Part shown: piece by piece, positions 43,824 to 53,197 of the stretch | Layout: every line of letters begins with the position of its first letter | Numbering within the stretch: the first letter of the stretch is position 1 | Source of the DNA: JAHDCJ01 sp039028895 | GTDB taxonomy: Bacteria > Bacteroidota > Bacteroidia > Chitinophagales > Saprospiraceae | NCBI GenBank assembly: GCA_039028895.1 | Contig: JBCCHF010000011.1 | Coordinates: 62,001-126,000 of the forward strand | DNA length: 64,000 bases | Reading direction: 5' to 3' | Program-made: the position numbers and the translations under genes | The notes under the pieces: model-generated | Told to the model about the DNA's origin: nothing | Databases searched by the model: none | The model's input: only the letters and a program-made list of their open reading frames with translations

Positions 43824-46111
43824 CGGGGCACAAAATAATTATTATACATGAAAGAACCGTCTTCCTGTTCATTGTAAAAAACATCAACTGACATTGGACG
43901 TATGAGGAATTCATCAACCCTGATCCGGTCACCCGCCATCCAGATGTGCATTGAATCCTGAGGAGACTTGAGGATAAAAGATGTTGCCGCTCTCACCCAA
44001 CCACGATCATTAATCGGTACGCGTTGAGGCAAGGTCACCTTGTCGGAAACCATTTTGCCCTTGTCATCAAATTGCTGTGAACGCAATTCTGGAAATAAAT
44101 AATGATCGTAGTCAATATATACCCATATGCTAGCCTCCATCTCAATTGGAAATTCAACCTCGCTGAATGAACCATTATATAGGTCAAAAGTGCCGTTTTT
44201 CTGAAAAGCGGATTTCCCTTCTGTAAGAGAGCGGTCGGTTATTTCCCCGTCAGCAATAAATGAATTGCGATAAACCCAGGCCAGTGAATCGGAAAGAAGA
44301 AAATCACCATTCTCGAAAAGGGTGTCTTTGTTTTGAAAGCGTTGTGCCAATAAACCATCGTCATCAAGGTCATTTAGTTCCAGTTTGTAGAGTGTCATGC
44401 TATCCAACTGGCCAATTGGCTGGCAAACCTTAAGCAGCCTGGTTTCAAAAGAGTTTAAAGCTTCTTCAGTCTTTATTACCAGAAGCGGTTTCTGGTTGGG
44501 TAGATCCTCTAATATGGCCTTTCCGGCAAACGGAGGATTAAAAAATTGCAGCAGCTTACTGACATCGGTGATCGAACTTCGTGACAGGATGCCACCAGCA
44601 ACGGGTAACCCGGTTTCATAAGAACATTTTACGGATTGAGAGAATGCATCCAATCCCATGATCAACTCAAACTTCTGGGAGCCGATAGAAATATAAGGCA
44701 ATGGTAGTATCGCCTGGAAGTCATCAGGCTGATGGCCATTGTCACCAAGGAATTTGGAATAGTGATTCAGGTCTTTTTTGAAATAGGTGTTTTCATAGAC
44801 TACAGAACGGCGTTTTCGATGATGATCAAGATAGACAAACACATCGAAGCCCCAGGCCAGGAAGATCAACCCCATTCCGGCAAGGAAAATATGTCTTCGG
44901 CCCATAACACTTTGCTTGCGCAAATACAGATAGAAATAATAAGCAGCATAAACACCCACAACATAATAGAATATCCATGCAAATCGGGCAGGTGAACGGA
45001 ACTGCCGAATGAATGGAAACCAATCCAGTAAATAATGAAGATTCCAGCGAAAGGGGAGAGCCATGGAAAAGATCAATGCCAGCACACCCGACCAAAGCGC
45101 TGCGTTGAGCATAGGTGTTCGGGTAAATGAAAAAGCTTTTAAGCCTTGCTTGTTGATTAACGATCTGGAGGCTCTGATTGTGGCCATAATGCAAAACACT
45201 ACTGCCACAAGACCAATAAACACCTGCGATTCATGCCGACTAGTGACCTTCGCAAAAACGGCATTAGCCAAATCGTTAACAGGCCCGTTAGCTGGTAAAA
45301 AGACACTACCCAAAAAAGCATGATAATGGAAAAAACCGAAAGGATAAGTGCCTCGGCCGATGATCTGGTCCGTTTGGGAGACCAGAAGTTGAACGCACAC
45401 AAGTGCCAAAACAGCCAATAGATTTAGCCATGCCAGAGGCTTTAAAGAAAGTTGCCCTTTTCGCCATTGGGATACCCCGTAAAAAAAACTGAAGCCCAAA
45501 ATGAAGATTACCCCTATCGGTAAATAATACATATGCACAAGGCCAAAGACAATCAATACAACAAAGATGGACAACCCCAAAAGTAATGGTCGCTGCTTTT
45601 CGAAAAAACATAATAGCATATACCACAGCATTGGAAAGTAAAAGGCCTGACTCAGACTATAATGCCCAAGAGTTCGAGTGATTTGAGGACTGAGGAAAGC
45701 AATGAAAAGGCCAATGAATAGTGCGTACCAGGGTGGCAGATTCAGGTTTCGCAGGATCAAAAATAGAAACAGGGCACAAAGGACCAGGTTGGCATATTTC
45801 GAGAAATTGAAAATCCCAACAATTTTCCCCTCAAGAGAAAAAAGGTGGTTATCAACAAATTTAAAAATGCTCAGTACAATCGGTTGGCTGTCTGTGTAGA
45901 AGATATGCTCTCCGTAAGGATAATTCAGGCCATCAAAATGTACCCCATCTCCGTACTTCAAATGATAAGCCGGGATGTAATAGGCTTTTAACCCATCTCC
46001 CGTAGTTTGTGTGATATACTTATTGGGCGAGAGAACATAAGGTCCGGCCATCCAGATCACCAGGATACTGGATAACAAAATAAGGATGATCTGGTATGAA
46101 AACTTTTTCAA
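43820..46111 (-). CDS. GT-C-like polytopic membrane protein with C-terminal beta domain (copy 1)
   Basis: 763 residues, first gene of the pair. Same layout as the downstream copy: GDGLKAYY and NYPYGEHIFYTD in the outer loop, about eleven helices to residue 425, a soluble stretch, and a beta-sandwich (MEASIWVYIDYDHYLFPELR, WVRAATSFILKSPQDSMHIW). The two are paralogues that diverged well before this arrangement, with conserved motifs but many changes. Probably an envelope polysaccharide or glycoprotein step. Confidence 0.7.
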   Translation of the reverse strand: MKKFSYQIILILLSSILVIWMAGPYVLSPNKYITQTTGDGLKAYYIPAYHLKYGDGVHFDGLNYPYGEHIFYTDSQPIVLSIFKFVDNHLFSLEGKIVGIFNFSKYANLVLCALFLFLILRNLNLPPWYALFIGLFIAFLSPQITRTLGHYSLSQAFYFPMLWYMLLCFFEKQRPLLLGLSIFVVLIVFGLVHMYYLPIGVIFILGFSFFYGVSQWRKGQLSLKPLAWLNLLAVLALVCVQLLVSQTDQIIGRGTYPFGFFHYHAFLGSVFLPANGPVNDLANAVFAKVTSRHESQVFIGLVAVVFCIMATIRASRSLINKQGLKAFSFTRTPMLNAALWSGVLALIFSMALPFRWNLHYLLDWFPFIRQFRSPARFAWIFYYVVGVYAAYYFYLYLRKQSVMGRRHIFLAGMGLIFLAWGFDVFVYLDHHRKRRSVVYENTYFKKDLNHYSKFLGDNGHQPDDFQAILPLPYISIGSQKFELIMGLDAFSQSVKCSYETGLPVAGGILSRSSITDVSKLLQFFNPPFAGKAILEDLPNQKPLLVIKTEEALNSFETRLLKVCQPIGQLDSMTLYKLELNDLDDDGLLAQRFQNKDTLFENGDFLLSDSLAWVYRNSFIADGEITDRSLTEGKSAFQKNGTFDLYNGSFSEVEFPIEMEASIWVYIDYDHYLFPELRSQQFDDKGKMVSDKVTLPQRVPINDRGWVRAATSFILKSPQDSMHIWMAGDRIRVDEFLIRPMSVDVFYNEQEDGSFMYNNYFVPR

Positions 46112-46326
46112 GCTCTATGTTTTCTACGCAAAAAAAAAGAATAAAGTCAAGGCTTCATTTGTGTCAACAAATTAATCAAGTATGCCGAAGGCGGCAACAT
46201 TTTGTGGCGCAGCTTTCATCAAATCTAAAAAACCATTAACTTATATGCTGAAATAACCCAACCTTTTGTCAGTGTAGCCCTGTCTGTCTTGTCAGACGAG
46301 TATTTTTCTTTTAAAAACCTCATTTT

Positions 46327-48204
46327 ATGAAAATTTCTACACTATTGATGGTAGTGACCATTAGCATTTTTACCATCACAACCAACGCTTCCCCCCTTTC
46401 ACCACGTACGACAACCTCACTATTCGATCATATGGTCGAAGTGAATAAAGAATGGATAGTCATGCAAGCACCTGTTGCTGGATTGACGATTGACGCAGAT
46501 TTTAATGATGATATCAGTAGAATTCAGACTCATCTTCAACTGGTAGAGCATTTTCTTCGTGAAAGCAATACAGACCATCTGAATTGTAGCCAACTGGAGA
46601 AGAGACTTGAGATGCTTGACGAACTAAGAACTTACTGGCAGACAGGACAGTTTCCCATCAATACCGGGCACTTGGCCAGGCAGCCTTATTTTATCGATAA
46701 TTTTGGAACGGCCTGTGCCGTTGGCCACCTTTTACAGGAAAGTGGATTTAGCGATTTTGCGCAACAGGTAAGGCAAAAATCCAACTTTGCCTACATTATG
46801 GAAATGCAATATGATGAAATCCCAGTCTGGGCCAAAAAATATGGATTTACTATTGCAGAACTGGCGTGGATACAGCCTGCGTATAGTCCCCCAACACTTC
46901 CATGGTCAGCCCTTGGTAACGGCGGTGGCCCTGATGGTGAAATCCATACCATGTATCACGATGAAGAAGCTGGTAAGCTGTATATCGCGGGTGATTTTGA
47001 TGATATGGATGGTACAACATGTACCAGTATTGTTTCGTGGGATGGCTCGAACTGGGAAGCCATGGGTAATAATTTTGATGGATCCGTCCATGCTATAGAA
47101 AAGCATGATGGCAAGATCCACATCGCGGGTAATTTCCAGTTATTTACAGGTGCCCCCTGGGGAAATGTGGCGGTTTGGGACGAACAATACGCTTCCTGGC
47201 AGGGCTTGCATATAGGCATTCTACAGGGGACAGTTCTCACTATGAAGTCTTTTGATGGGAAGCTGTATATCGGTGGTGATTTCTTGAACTTTGATGGACA
47301 AGGCATGCGTTACTGGGCTGCTTTCGATTCTGGAATGTGGACCTGGGACAATTTTGGTATTGAGCCTTCAGGACCAGTTACTCAGTTTGAAATAGTCGGA
47401 GACCAACTGGCTATCGCAGGAGAATTTGAACAGTTGATAACTGAAGTTTTACCAATAGACGCTAATTACCTGGTTTACTGGGATGGCAATAGTATTACCT
47501 GGACTTCAGATGGTGACCATAATGCGATTTCTGCAATGCGCTATTTCGATGAGCATTTATATCTCGCCGACAATGATGCCATTTTTGTTAAAAGTGATGA
47601 TAACCAATGGACATCAACTTCTAATTTCTTGAGTAACGAGTTGTCGCCCATTCCGGAAGGGAAAATTCACCAGTTTCAACCCCATAATGATGAATTGTAT
47701 GCAGTAGGCAATTTCTACATTTATCCTGACGGTATTGGTTTGTTTGGTCGCAACATGATTGGCTTGACACTCCTGTCAGATCCGTTTTACGTCTATGCTG
47801 ACGGAGCGGCTCATTTTGATTCTACCGTAACAGCTGCAGCTAGTTTTGATGACAAATTCTTTGCAGGTGGGTTATTTGAAAATATCGACCTTAACCCCTT
47901 TAATCACATTGCGGCTACAGATCTTGGCATTTCCACGTCAATCGAGGAGCCGATTGCGGAAAATTACCTGAAAGTATATTTCACCAACGCGGAGCAAGCT
48001 GTTATCGTGCAATACGAAGACTTGAGAGAGGAGTCTACCTTCGGGTTTTATGACATCCAGGGGCGCTTGATCCATACTTGCCAGTTAGAGCCCGGGACCA
48101 TGACTTTAAGAATCCCTACAGCAAAACTAGCCACTGGTGCCTACATATACCAGATGGTTAATAGCCGACATAGTGAGAGTGGGAAGGTGATGGTGGTGAA
48201 TTAG
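46327..48204 (+). CDS. Secreted beta-propeller-like protein with T9SS tail
   Basis: 625 residues with signal (TTNASPLSP). Residues 30-185 are a helical domain containing RQPYFIDNFGTACAVGHLL. From 195 on, repeated blade motifs occur (KLYIAGDFDDMDGT, KIHIAGNFQLFTGA, KLYIGGDFLNFDGQ, KFFAGGLFENIDL), like delta-60/Kelch-like propellers. The last 80 residues (LKVYFTNAEQAVIVQ...GAYIYQM...GKVMVVN) are a T9SS sorting domain. Upstream 46112-46326 contains no clear promoter. Function unknown; probably surface attached or secreted. Confidence 0.72.
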   Translation: MKISTLLMVVTISIFTITTNASPLSPRTTTSLFDHMVEVNKEWIVMQAPVAGLTIDADFNDDISRIQTHLQLVEHFLRESNTDHLNCSQLEKRLEMLDELRTYWQTGQFPINTGHLARQPYFIDNFGTACAVGHLLQESGFSDFAQQVRQKSNFAYIMEMQYDEIPVWAKKYGFTIAELAWIQPAYSPPTLPWSALGNGGGPDGEIHTMYHDEEAGKLYIAGDFDDMDGTTCTSIVSWDGSNWEAMGNNFDGSVHAIEKHDGKIHIAGNFQLFTGAPWGNVAVWDEQYASWQGLHIGILQGTVLTMKSFDGKLYIGGDFLNFDGQGMRYWAAFDSGMWTWDNFGIEPSGPVTQFEIVGDQLAIAGEFEQLITEVLPIDANYLVYWDGNSITWTSDGDHNAISAMRYFDEHLYLADNDAIFVKSDDNQWTSTSNFLSNELSPIPEGKIHQFQPHNDELYAVGNFYIYPDGIGLFGRNMIGLTLLSDPFYVYADGAAHFDSTVTAAASFDDKFFAGGLFENIDLNPFNHIAATDLGISTSIEEPIAENYLKVYFTNAEQAVIVQYEDLREESTFGFYDIQGRLIHTCQLEPGTMTLRIPTAKLATGAYIYQMVNSRHSESGKVMVVN

Positions 48205-48532
48205 GGCCACCTCATCCCTAACCCTTCTCCTCCAGGAGAAGGGGACTTGTTGTCGGTTTATTCAACTCAAGTCCATCCCCCTCCTGGATGAGAGGTTAGG
48301 GGAGGTACCCAAGAAGGGGACTTGTCGTCGGTTCATTCAACTCAAGTCCGTTCCCCTCCTGGATGAGAGGTTAGGGGAGGTACCCAAGAAGGGGACTTGT
48401 CGTCGGTTCATTCAACTCAAGTCCATCCCCCTCCTGGAGGAGGGGTTAGGGGAGGTACCCAAGAAGGGGGCTTGTCGTCGGTTTATTCAACTCAAGTCCG
48501 TCCCCCTCCTGGAGGAGGGGTTAGGGGAGGTA
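48205..48532. repeat. 75-bp tandem repeat array with leading 22-bp stem-loop
   Basis: Begins right after the stop at 48204 with ggccacctcatcccta, then CCCTTCTCCT (48222-48231), CC, AGGAGAAGGG (48234-48243). Units of 75 bp start at 48241, 48316, 48391 and 48466 and contain ggggacttgtcgtcggtt, caactcaagtcc and ggttaggggaggtaccc. The last unit is cut short at about 48532. The first 43 bp are a near copy, inverted, of 17562-17605. No independent gene is supported inside. Confidence 0.9.
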
Positions 48533-49624
48533 GAATTCACTCATCCCCATCTCCACCCCATTTACGATCACCGCCAACTTGTGTAATCCTGAATAGTATT
48601 TGCGGGTAGTGATAATCCGGAAACTTTGCTTGCGTTTGATCTTGGTGCTTGAAGCGGCAGGGTATTCTTTTTCACTGATTTGGAATACCTTACGGGAATG
48701 ACTGCCATTAGATTTCATGAAATAAATGCCATATTCGATACGGACGAGTTGGGGTTTGTCGGATTGATTGTTGAGTGAAAATGAAAAGTGTAGGTCTTCT
48801 CCAATCTTGATTTCTGATTTTTCAATTTTTAGATCTTCTACACTCAAACTTTCGGTTGATCCAAAGCCGAATAGCTGTAGAGCCTTGGGGTTGCCTTGCT
48901 TTAAAAGTGTCCGGGAGCCGTGCTTGACGATCCAATCGGTGTTTTTAGTTTTGCCTTTCCAGCGTGTGAAGGTGGCAAGAGCGATCTCCGGGTTGTCTTT
49001 TGAAATATCATTAAGGTTGTTGGCAACGGACTTTCTCACGAATTCTGAATCATCGTTTTTCAGGTTTTCAAGTATCGGCAAAATAGGTTTTGGGTTTTTT
49101 TTGAAATCGGGAAGCGCCATGCCCCATGGTAACCTTGGTCGACACCCTTCACTCGAAAATCTTCGGACGTGGTGGTTGGAATGTGTTGACCAGGCCAGCA
49201 TTTGGTCCATTATCTGCCGACCATACCTGATGATAAATGGTCTGATAGCAAACTCGCAGCTTACCAGTTGTGTGATGTTTTCCATGGCGAAAATCGCTGC
49301 TTCATAGTCCCCTAGTCCGTTTTGTTCGATGTAGTCAGGTAAGAAAATAAATTCAAAACCATACCTCGAAATCTTTTCCTCTTCAAGCCCTTTTGACAGC
49401 GGCACCAGTAGTTTTACTGCTTCCGCAAAATCCGATGGTAGAAAATTGGTCAGTACGTTGCTGGTGTGTCGGGATCTTTCTTTGAGCGCTCTGGCTTCCC
49501 ACTCGGCATCAAATATTTGTTCAATAAAACGGGCTTTATCGAATGCAGGAATAAAGGGAATTGCAAAATCGGCGAACTTGTCATAAAAGTCCGGGGAAAA
49601 CATATTCTTAAGTGGTTCTGCCAT
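48521..49624 (-). CDS. alkC: AlkC-type DNA alkylation repair glycosylase with Ig-like tail
   Basis: 367 residues. HEAT-like helical repeats at 1-250 include VRRFSSEGCRPRLPWGMALP and FVRKSVANNLNDISKDNPEI, matching the AlkC/AlkD superfamily that excises N-alkyl purines without base flipping. Residues 265-367 form a beta-sandwich (GEDLHFSFSLNN, RKQSFRIITTRKYYSG) like the Ig-like domain of AlkC. The final YLP and the TAA stop (48521-48523) are encoded by the 75-bp repeat sequence. Cytoplasmic. No adaptive-response regulator nearby. Confidence 0.82.
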   Translation of the reverse strand: MAEPLKNMFSPDFYDKFADFAIPFIPAFDKARFIEQIFDAEWEARALKERSRHTSNVLTNFLPSDFAEAVKLLVPLSKGLEEEKISRYGFEFIFLPDYIEQNGLGDYEAAIFAMENITQLVSCEFAIRPFIIRYGRQIMDQMLAWSTHSNHHVRRFSSEGCRPRLPWGMALPDFKKNPKPILPILENLKNDDSEFVRKSVANNLNDISKDNPEIALATFTRWKGKTKNTDWIVKHGSRTLLKQGNPKALQLFGFGSTESLSVEDLKIEKSEIKIGEDLHFSFSLNNQSDKPQLVRIEYGIYFMKSNGSHSRKVFQISEKEYPAASSTKIKRKQSFRIITTRKYYSGLHKLAVIVNGVEMGMSEFYLP

Positions 49625-49785
49625 CAGTGTTTTATTTGTAAACTACGAAAATGAACTATACGCATTCCAAAATGGTTGGAGATTCAAAACAATCTAAAGG
49701 TAGTATATGCCATACTTTTAAAAGGTTAATAAATCCAAACCTTTTCAATCATTGGGATAAAATATTACTGCTCCTGTTTTTTCCG

Positions 49786-49793
49786 TAAATTTG
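49786..49793 (+). promoter_or_regulatory. Candidate -7 box TAAATTTG for mnmG
   Basis: Exact TAnnTTTG match. Start of transcription would be about 49800, giving a leader near 16 bp before the ATG at 49816. The -33 element is poor. Confidence 0.45.
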
Positions 49794-49815
49794 CACGTTT
49801 TTATTCAGATACATT

Positions 49816-51681
49816 ATGTTCCCACAATACGATGTTATAGTAGTTGGAGGTGGCCATTCAGGTTGCGAAGCAGCGGTTGCTGCCGCTAACCTTGGGTCAA
49901 AGGTTATGCTGGTGACCATGAATATGCAGACGATTGCCCAAATGTCGTGTAATCCGGCTATGGGTGGCGTAGCCAAAGGACAGATCGTCCGTGAGGTGGA
50001 TGCACTTGGGGGTTATTCTGGTATCGTCACCGACCATACCATGATCCAGTTCCGGATGCTTAACCTGTCAAAAGGTCCTGCAATGTGGAGTCCAAGGGCA
50101 CAGAGTGACCGGATGGAGTTTGCACGGCTCTGGCGCAATATGCTTGAAGAGCATCCGAATATCGACTTCTGGCAGGAGATGGTGACGGGGTTGGTGGTTA
50201 AAGACAATCGTGTAGTGGGTGTGAGAACAGGTATGGGCATTGAGATCCCCGCAAAATCGGTCATTCTGACTAATGGGACATTCCTCAATGGCCTGATCCA
50301 TATTGGCGAAAAACAGTTTGGTGGAGGACGTTCAGGTGAAAAAGCAGCGACCGGAATAACAGAACAACTGGTCGAACTGGGTTTTGACTCTGGTCGAATG
50401 AAAACAGGAACTCCGCCGCGTATTGATGGCCGTTCCATTAACTGGGAAATCCTCGATGAACAACCTGGAGACGAAAACCCGGGTAAATTTTCTCATACCG
50501 ACACGCCAAAGCTCGTAAACCAGATTCCTTGTCATATCGCTTATACGAGTAAAGAAGTTCACGATATTCTGAAAACAGGATTTGACCGTTCGCCAATGTT
50601 TAATGGTCGAATTCGTGGTTTGGGCCCTCGTTACTGTCCTTCCATTGAAGACAAGATTGATCGTTTTTCCGACCGTGATTCACATCAGTTGTTTGTAGAG
50701 CCGGAAGGTCGCGATACGGTTGAAATTTATGTCAATGGCTTTTCTTCATCTTTGCCAGAGGATGTACAATTTAAAGCCCTGAGAAAAATCAAAGGGTTTG
50801 AAAATGCTAAAATGTTCAGGCCGGGGTATGCTATTGAGTATGATTACTTTCCACCAACACAATTGAAACTGTCTCTCGAAACGAGGCTGGTCAAAAACCT
50901 GTTTTTTGCTGGACAAATCAATGGTACCACTGGTTATGAAGAAGCTGCTTGCCAGGGTTTGGTAGCTGGGATCAATGCACATCTTGCCGTTAACGAAAGA
51001 GATCCGTTTATTCTTCGTCGGTCAGATGCCTACATTGGTGTATTAATCGACGACCTGATCAATAAAGGGACAGAAGAGCCTTATCGTATGTTTACCTCAA
51101 GGGCGGAGTACCGTATCCTTTTGCGCCAAGACAATGCCGATCTTCGTTTAACGCCAATTGCAAAAGCACTTGGTATGATGAATATGGATGACAGAATGAC
51201 CAGGGTGGAAGAAAAAGAAAAAGGTGCCAAAGCAATTGCAGATTTCTTCAGGACAGTTAGTGTGAGACCGGATGATGTCAATGATTATCTTGAATCAATT
51301 GGTTCAGCCCGATTGAAACAACAAGTGAAATTGCATTCTGTATTAGTGAGGCCGCACGTCAGTATGACCAGGTTGAAAGGTATTTTGCCTGAGCTGTACA
51401 ATTTCCTGCAAAGGTTTGACGATGAGATTTGCGAAATGGCTGAGGTTGCCATCAAATACCAGGGGTATATTGCCAAAGAACAGGAGATGGTAGATAAAAT
51501 GAATCGCCTCGAAGAAGTTCGCCTTCACGAAAATATCAATTACGATGAGCTCACTTCTCTTTCCGCGGAAGCGAGAGAAAAACTCACCAAGATTCGGCCA
51601 ATGACAATTGGGCAAGCTAGCCGGATTTCCGGCGTTAATCCAGCAGACATTTCTGTGCTATTGGTGTATATGGGAAGATAA
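49816..51681 (+). CDS. mnmG: tRNA uridine-5-carboxymethylaminomethyl modification enzyme, FAD subunit
   Basis: 621 residues, full length. FAD-binding VVGGGHSGCEAA at the N-terminus, GidA signature 1 MSCNPAMGGVAKGQIVREVD and signature 2 AGQINGTTGYEEAACQG are intact, as is the helical C-terminal tail ending ADISVLLVYMGR. With MnmE it modifies U34 of certain tRNAs (mnm5/cmnm5), in the cytoplasm. Convergent with the GNAT gene, only 16 bp between stops. Confidence 0.98.
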   Translation: MFPQYDVIVVGGGHSGCEAAVAAANLGSKVMLVTMNMQTIAQMSCNPAMGGVAKGQIVREVDALGGYSGIVTDHTMIQFRMLNLSKGPAMWSPRAQSDRMEFARLWRNMLEEHPNIDFWQEMVTGLVVKDNRVVGVRTGMGIEIPAKSVILTNGTFLNGLIHIGEKQFGGGRSGEKAATGITEQLVELGFDSGRMKTGTPPRIDGRSINWEILDEQPGDENPGKFSHTDTPKLVNQIPCHIAYTSKEVHDILKTGFDRSPMFNGRIRGLGPRYCPSIEDKIDRFSDRDSHQLFVEPEGRDTVEIYVNGFSSSLPEDVQFKALRKIKGFENAKMFRPGYAIEYDYFPPTQLKLSLETRLVKNLFFAGQINGTTGYEEAACQGLVAGINAHLAVNERDPFILRRSDAYIGVLIDDLINKGTEEPYRMFTSRAEYRILLRQDNADLRLTPIAKALGMMNMDDRMTRVEEKEKGAKAIADFFRTVSVRPDDVNDYLESIGSARLKQQVKLHSVLVRPHVSMTRLKGILPELYNFLQRFDDEICEMAEVAIKYQGYIAKEQEMVDKMNRLEEVRLHENINYDELTSLSAEAREKLTKIRPMTIGQASRISGVNPADISVLLVYMGR

Positions 51682-51697
51682 GCGTAGCAGGAATGTT

Positions 51698-52270
51698 TTA
51701 CTGTTCGTTGAGTGCCCAAATGACAATTTCCCAGTCTTCACCTCGAGGGTCGGTGTAGGTGTGAATCGTCTCAAAACCAACCCGCCAATGCGCTTTAAGC
51801 GAAGGTAGATTGCGTGAGGCGACCTCTGTAATTACATAATCGAAATGAGACGCGAGGCTTTCGCGATAATGCTTGTAAAGATTGTCGAAAATCCGCATCC
51901 CTCTGAATGATTTATCGATACAAACCTGTCCCAAGATTACATAATTATAAACATCCAGCGGTTGCCCCTTAAAAACTACTTTTTCAATCTGCACAAACAT
52001 CGGTTCAATAACAGGAAAGCTCGCTCTGAAAGATTTTTGCATGACCAACACATAGCCGACGACCTGGCCTTCGTAAAGTGCAATAATGTGCGGATAAGGG
52101 GTGTTCATACGTGCCAAAAGGCCTTCATCATGCCTGCACGTTAAAAAGCCTTCCTTTTGTGCTTCTTCTTCAGAAATGGCTTCCGGAAGGTTTTTTTGTT
52201 GGAGGTCAAGAATACCTGTGAAATCCTTCAACGAAGATGCCGGGGCATATGTAATGTCTGACGGCGACAT
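51698..52270 (-). CDS. GNAT-like acetyltransferase
   Basis: 190 residues. GNAT pattern: an N-terminal helix, GQVVGYVLVMQKS strand pair, YVILGQVCIDKSFRGMRIFDNLY as the acetyl-CoA loop (RxxG), then ITEVASRNLPSLKAHWRVGF. The start is 3 bp after the membrane gene stop, so the two form an operon. Substrate unknown. Confidence 0.8.
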   Translation of the reverse strand: MSPSDITYAPASSLKDFTGILDLQQKNLPEAISEEEAQKEGFLTCRHDEGLLARMNTPYPHIIALYEGQVVGYVLVMQKSFRASFPVIEPMFVQIEKVVFKGQPLDVYNYVILGQVCIDKSFRGMRIFDNLYKHYRESLASHFDYVITEVASRNLPSLKAHWRVGFETIHTYTDPRGEDWEIVIWALNEQ

Positions 52271-52273
52271 ATG

Positions 52274-52999
52274 TCAGGTTTGTTTTTGCGTACCTCTTAC
52301 GAGCAATGCTGAGTAAGCACAAAGAACGATTGATAGAAAGGTCATATCAAAGATCGTTTTGTTGACTGCAATGAGGGCCAGATATTCAGGCGATACAAAT
52401 ATGCCCAAAGCAATATTCATGACCATATTCAACCAGTAAGCCAAAAAGATAAAACAGGCTCCGGAAAAAAGGAAGTAAAAAGGCGTAGTGGTCAATTGTT
52501 GATAGATGTTGACGATCCAGCGATTGGCAGTTTTCAGGAATGGGTTTATATAAATCAGGATACCCCCAATCAAAGTCGCCTTGAAAGCCATATCCAAAAC
52601 AGGCAAAGATTCAGAAGCAATAGGGCCTACTGCCATGAAAGCCAAAAATCCTTTTGACAGGAAACCAAATATCCCGGCAAGCACAATGTAAAGCATGATG
52701 CCGATGAACATGTAGGAATGATACTTTTGTAATCTTTGATATTTCAGATACTTCGAACTGCGGGTTTTGGGTTGTTGGAAAACTTTCTTTCTAGCCACCG
52801 GAACCATAGGCAGTGACCGTACTGCAAGTGCGAAAGCCTGTTCTTCAGGATAATTGAGTTCCAGGTATTGATCCATATCGTCAAGCAATTGGAGCTGCAG
52901 GTCACCGATCTGACTTTCTGACAAAGTGCCTTCTCTCCTGATGTTATCGGCCCAGTAGTCCAGTTCAATGTTCAGATCAAATGCTTTTCCTGTCGGCAT
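52274..52999 (-). CDS. Membrane protein with HAAS-like N-terminal helical domain
   Basis: 241 residues. Residues 1-65 (IELDYWADNIRREGTLSESQ, then DLQLQLLDDMDQYLELN with EEQAFALAVRSL) resemble the cytoplasmic permease-prefix/HAAS domain found with PadR regulators. Four or five hydrophobic helices follow (about 92-112, 125-145, 165-188, 195-235). No PadR gene is adjacent. Function unknown; operon with the GNAT gene. Confidence 0.6.
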   Translation of the reverse strand: MPTGKAFDLNIELDYWADNIRREGTLSESQIGDLQLQLLDDMDQYLELNYPEEQAFALAVRSLPMVPVARKKVFQQPKTRSSKYLKYQRLQKYHSYMFIGIMLYIVLAGIFGFLSKGFLAFMAVGPIASESLPVLDMAFKATLIGGILIYINPFLKTANRWIVNIYQQLTTTPFYFLFSGACFIFLAYWLNMVMNIALGIFVSPEYLALIAVNKTIFDMTFLSIVLCAYSALLVRGTQKQT

Positions 53000-53197
53000 A
53001 ATTTTGGCTCATCTTTTTTAGGAAAGGTAATTAAGTTAATGAGAACTTCATTTAATGTCAAGTTGTACTTACGGCTTTAACAAAGATTTGAATGTGGAAG
53101 TTCAGGTTACAAAGACTCAGAAATATTACTTTTAGGAGATTTTTTGAAAAACATAGGAAAATATAGCCCCTTGTCCTTACAAGGGATGAATCATAAA

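Noticed and set aside
48205..48532. 75-bp array as a CRISPR or a coding gene (a 70-aa Pro-rich frame lies in it)
   Set aside because: No spacers; the frame is just the repeat read in one phase and ends within it.
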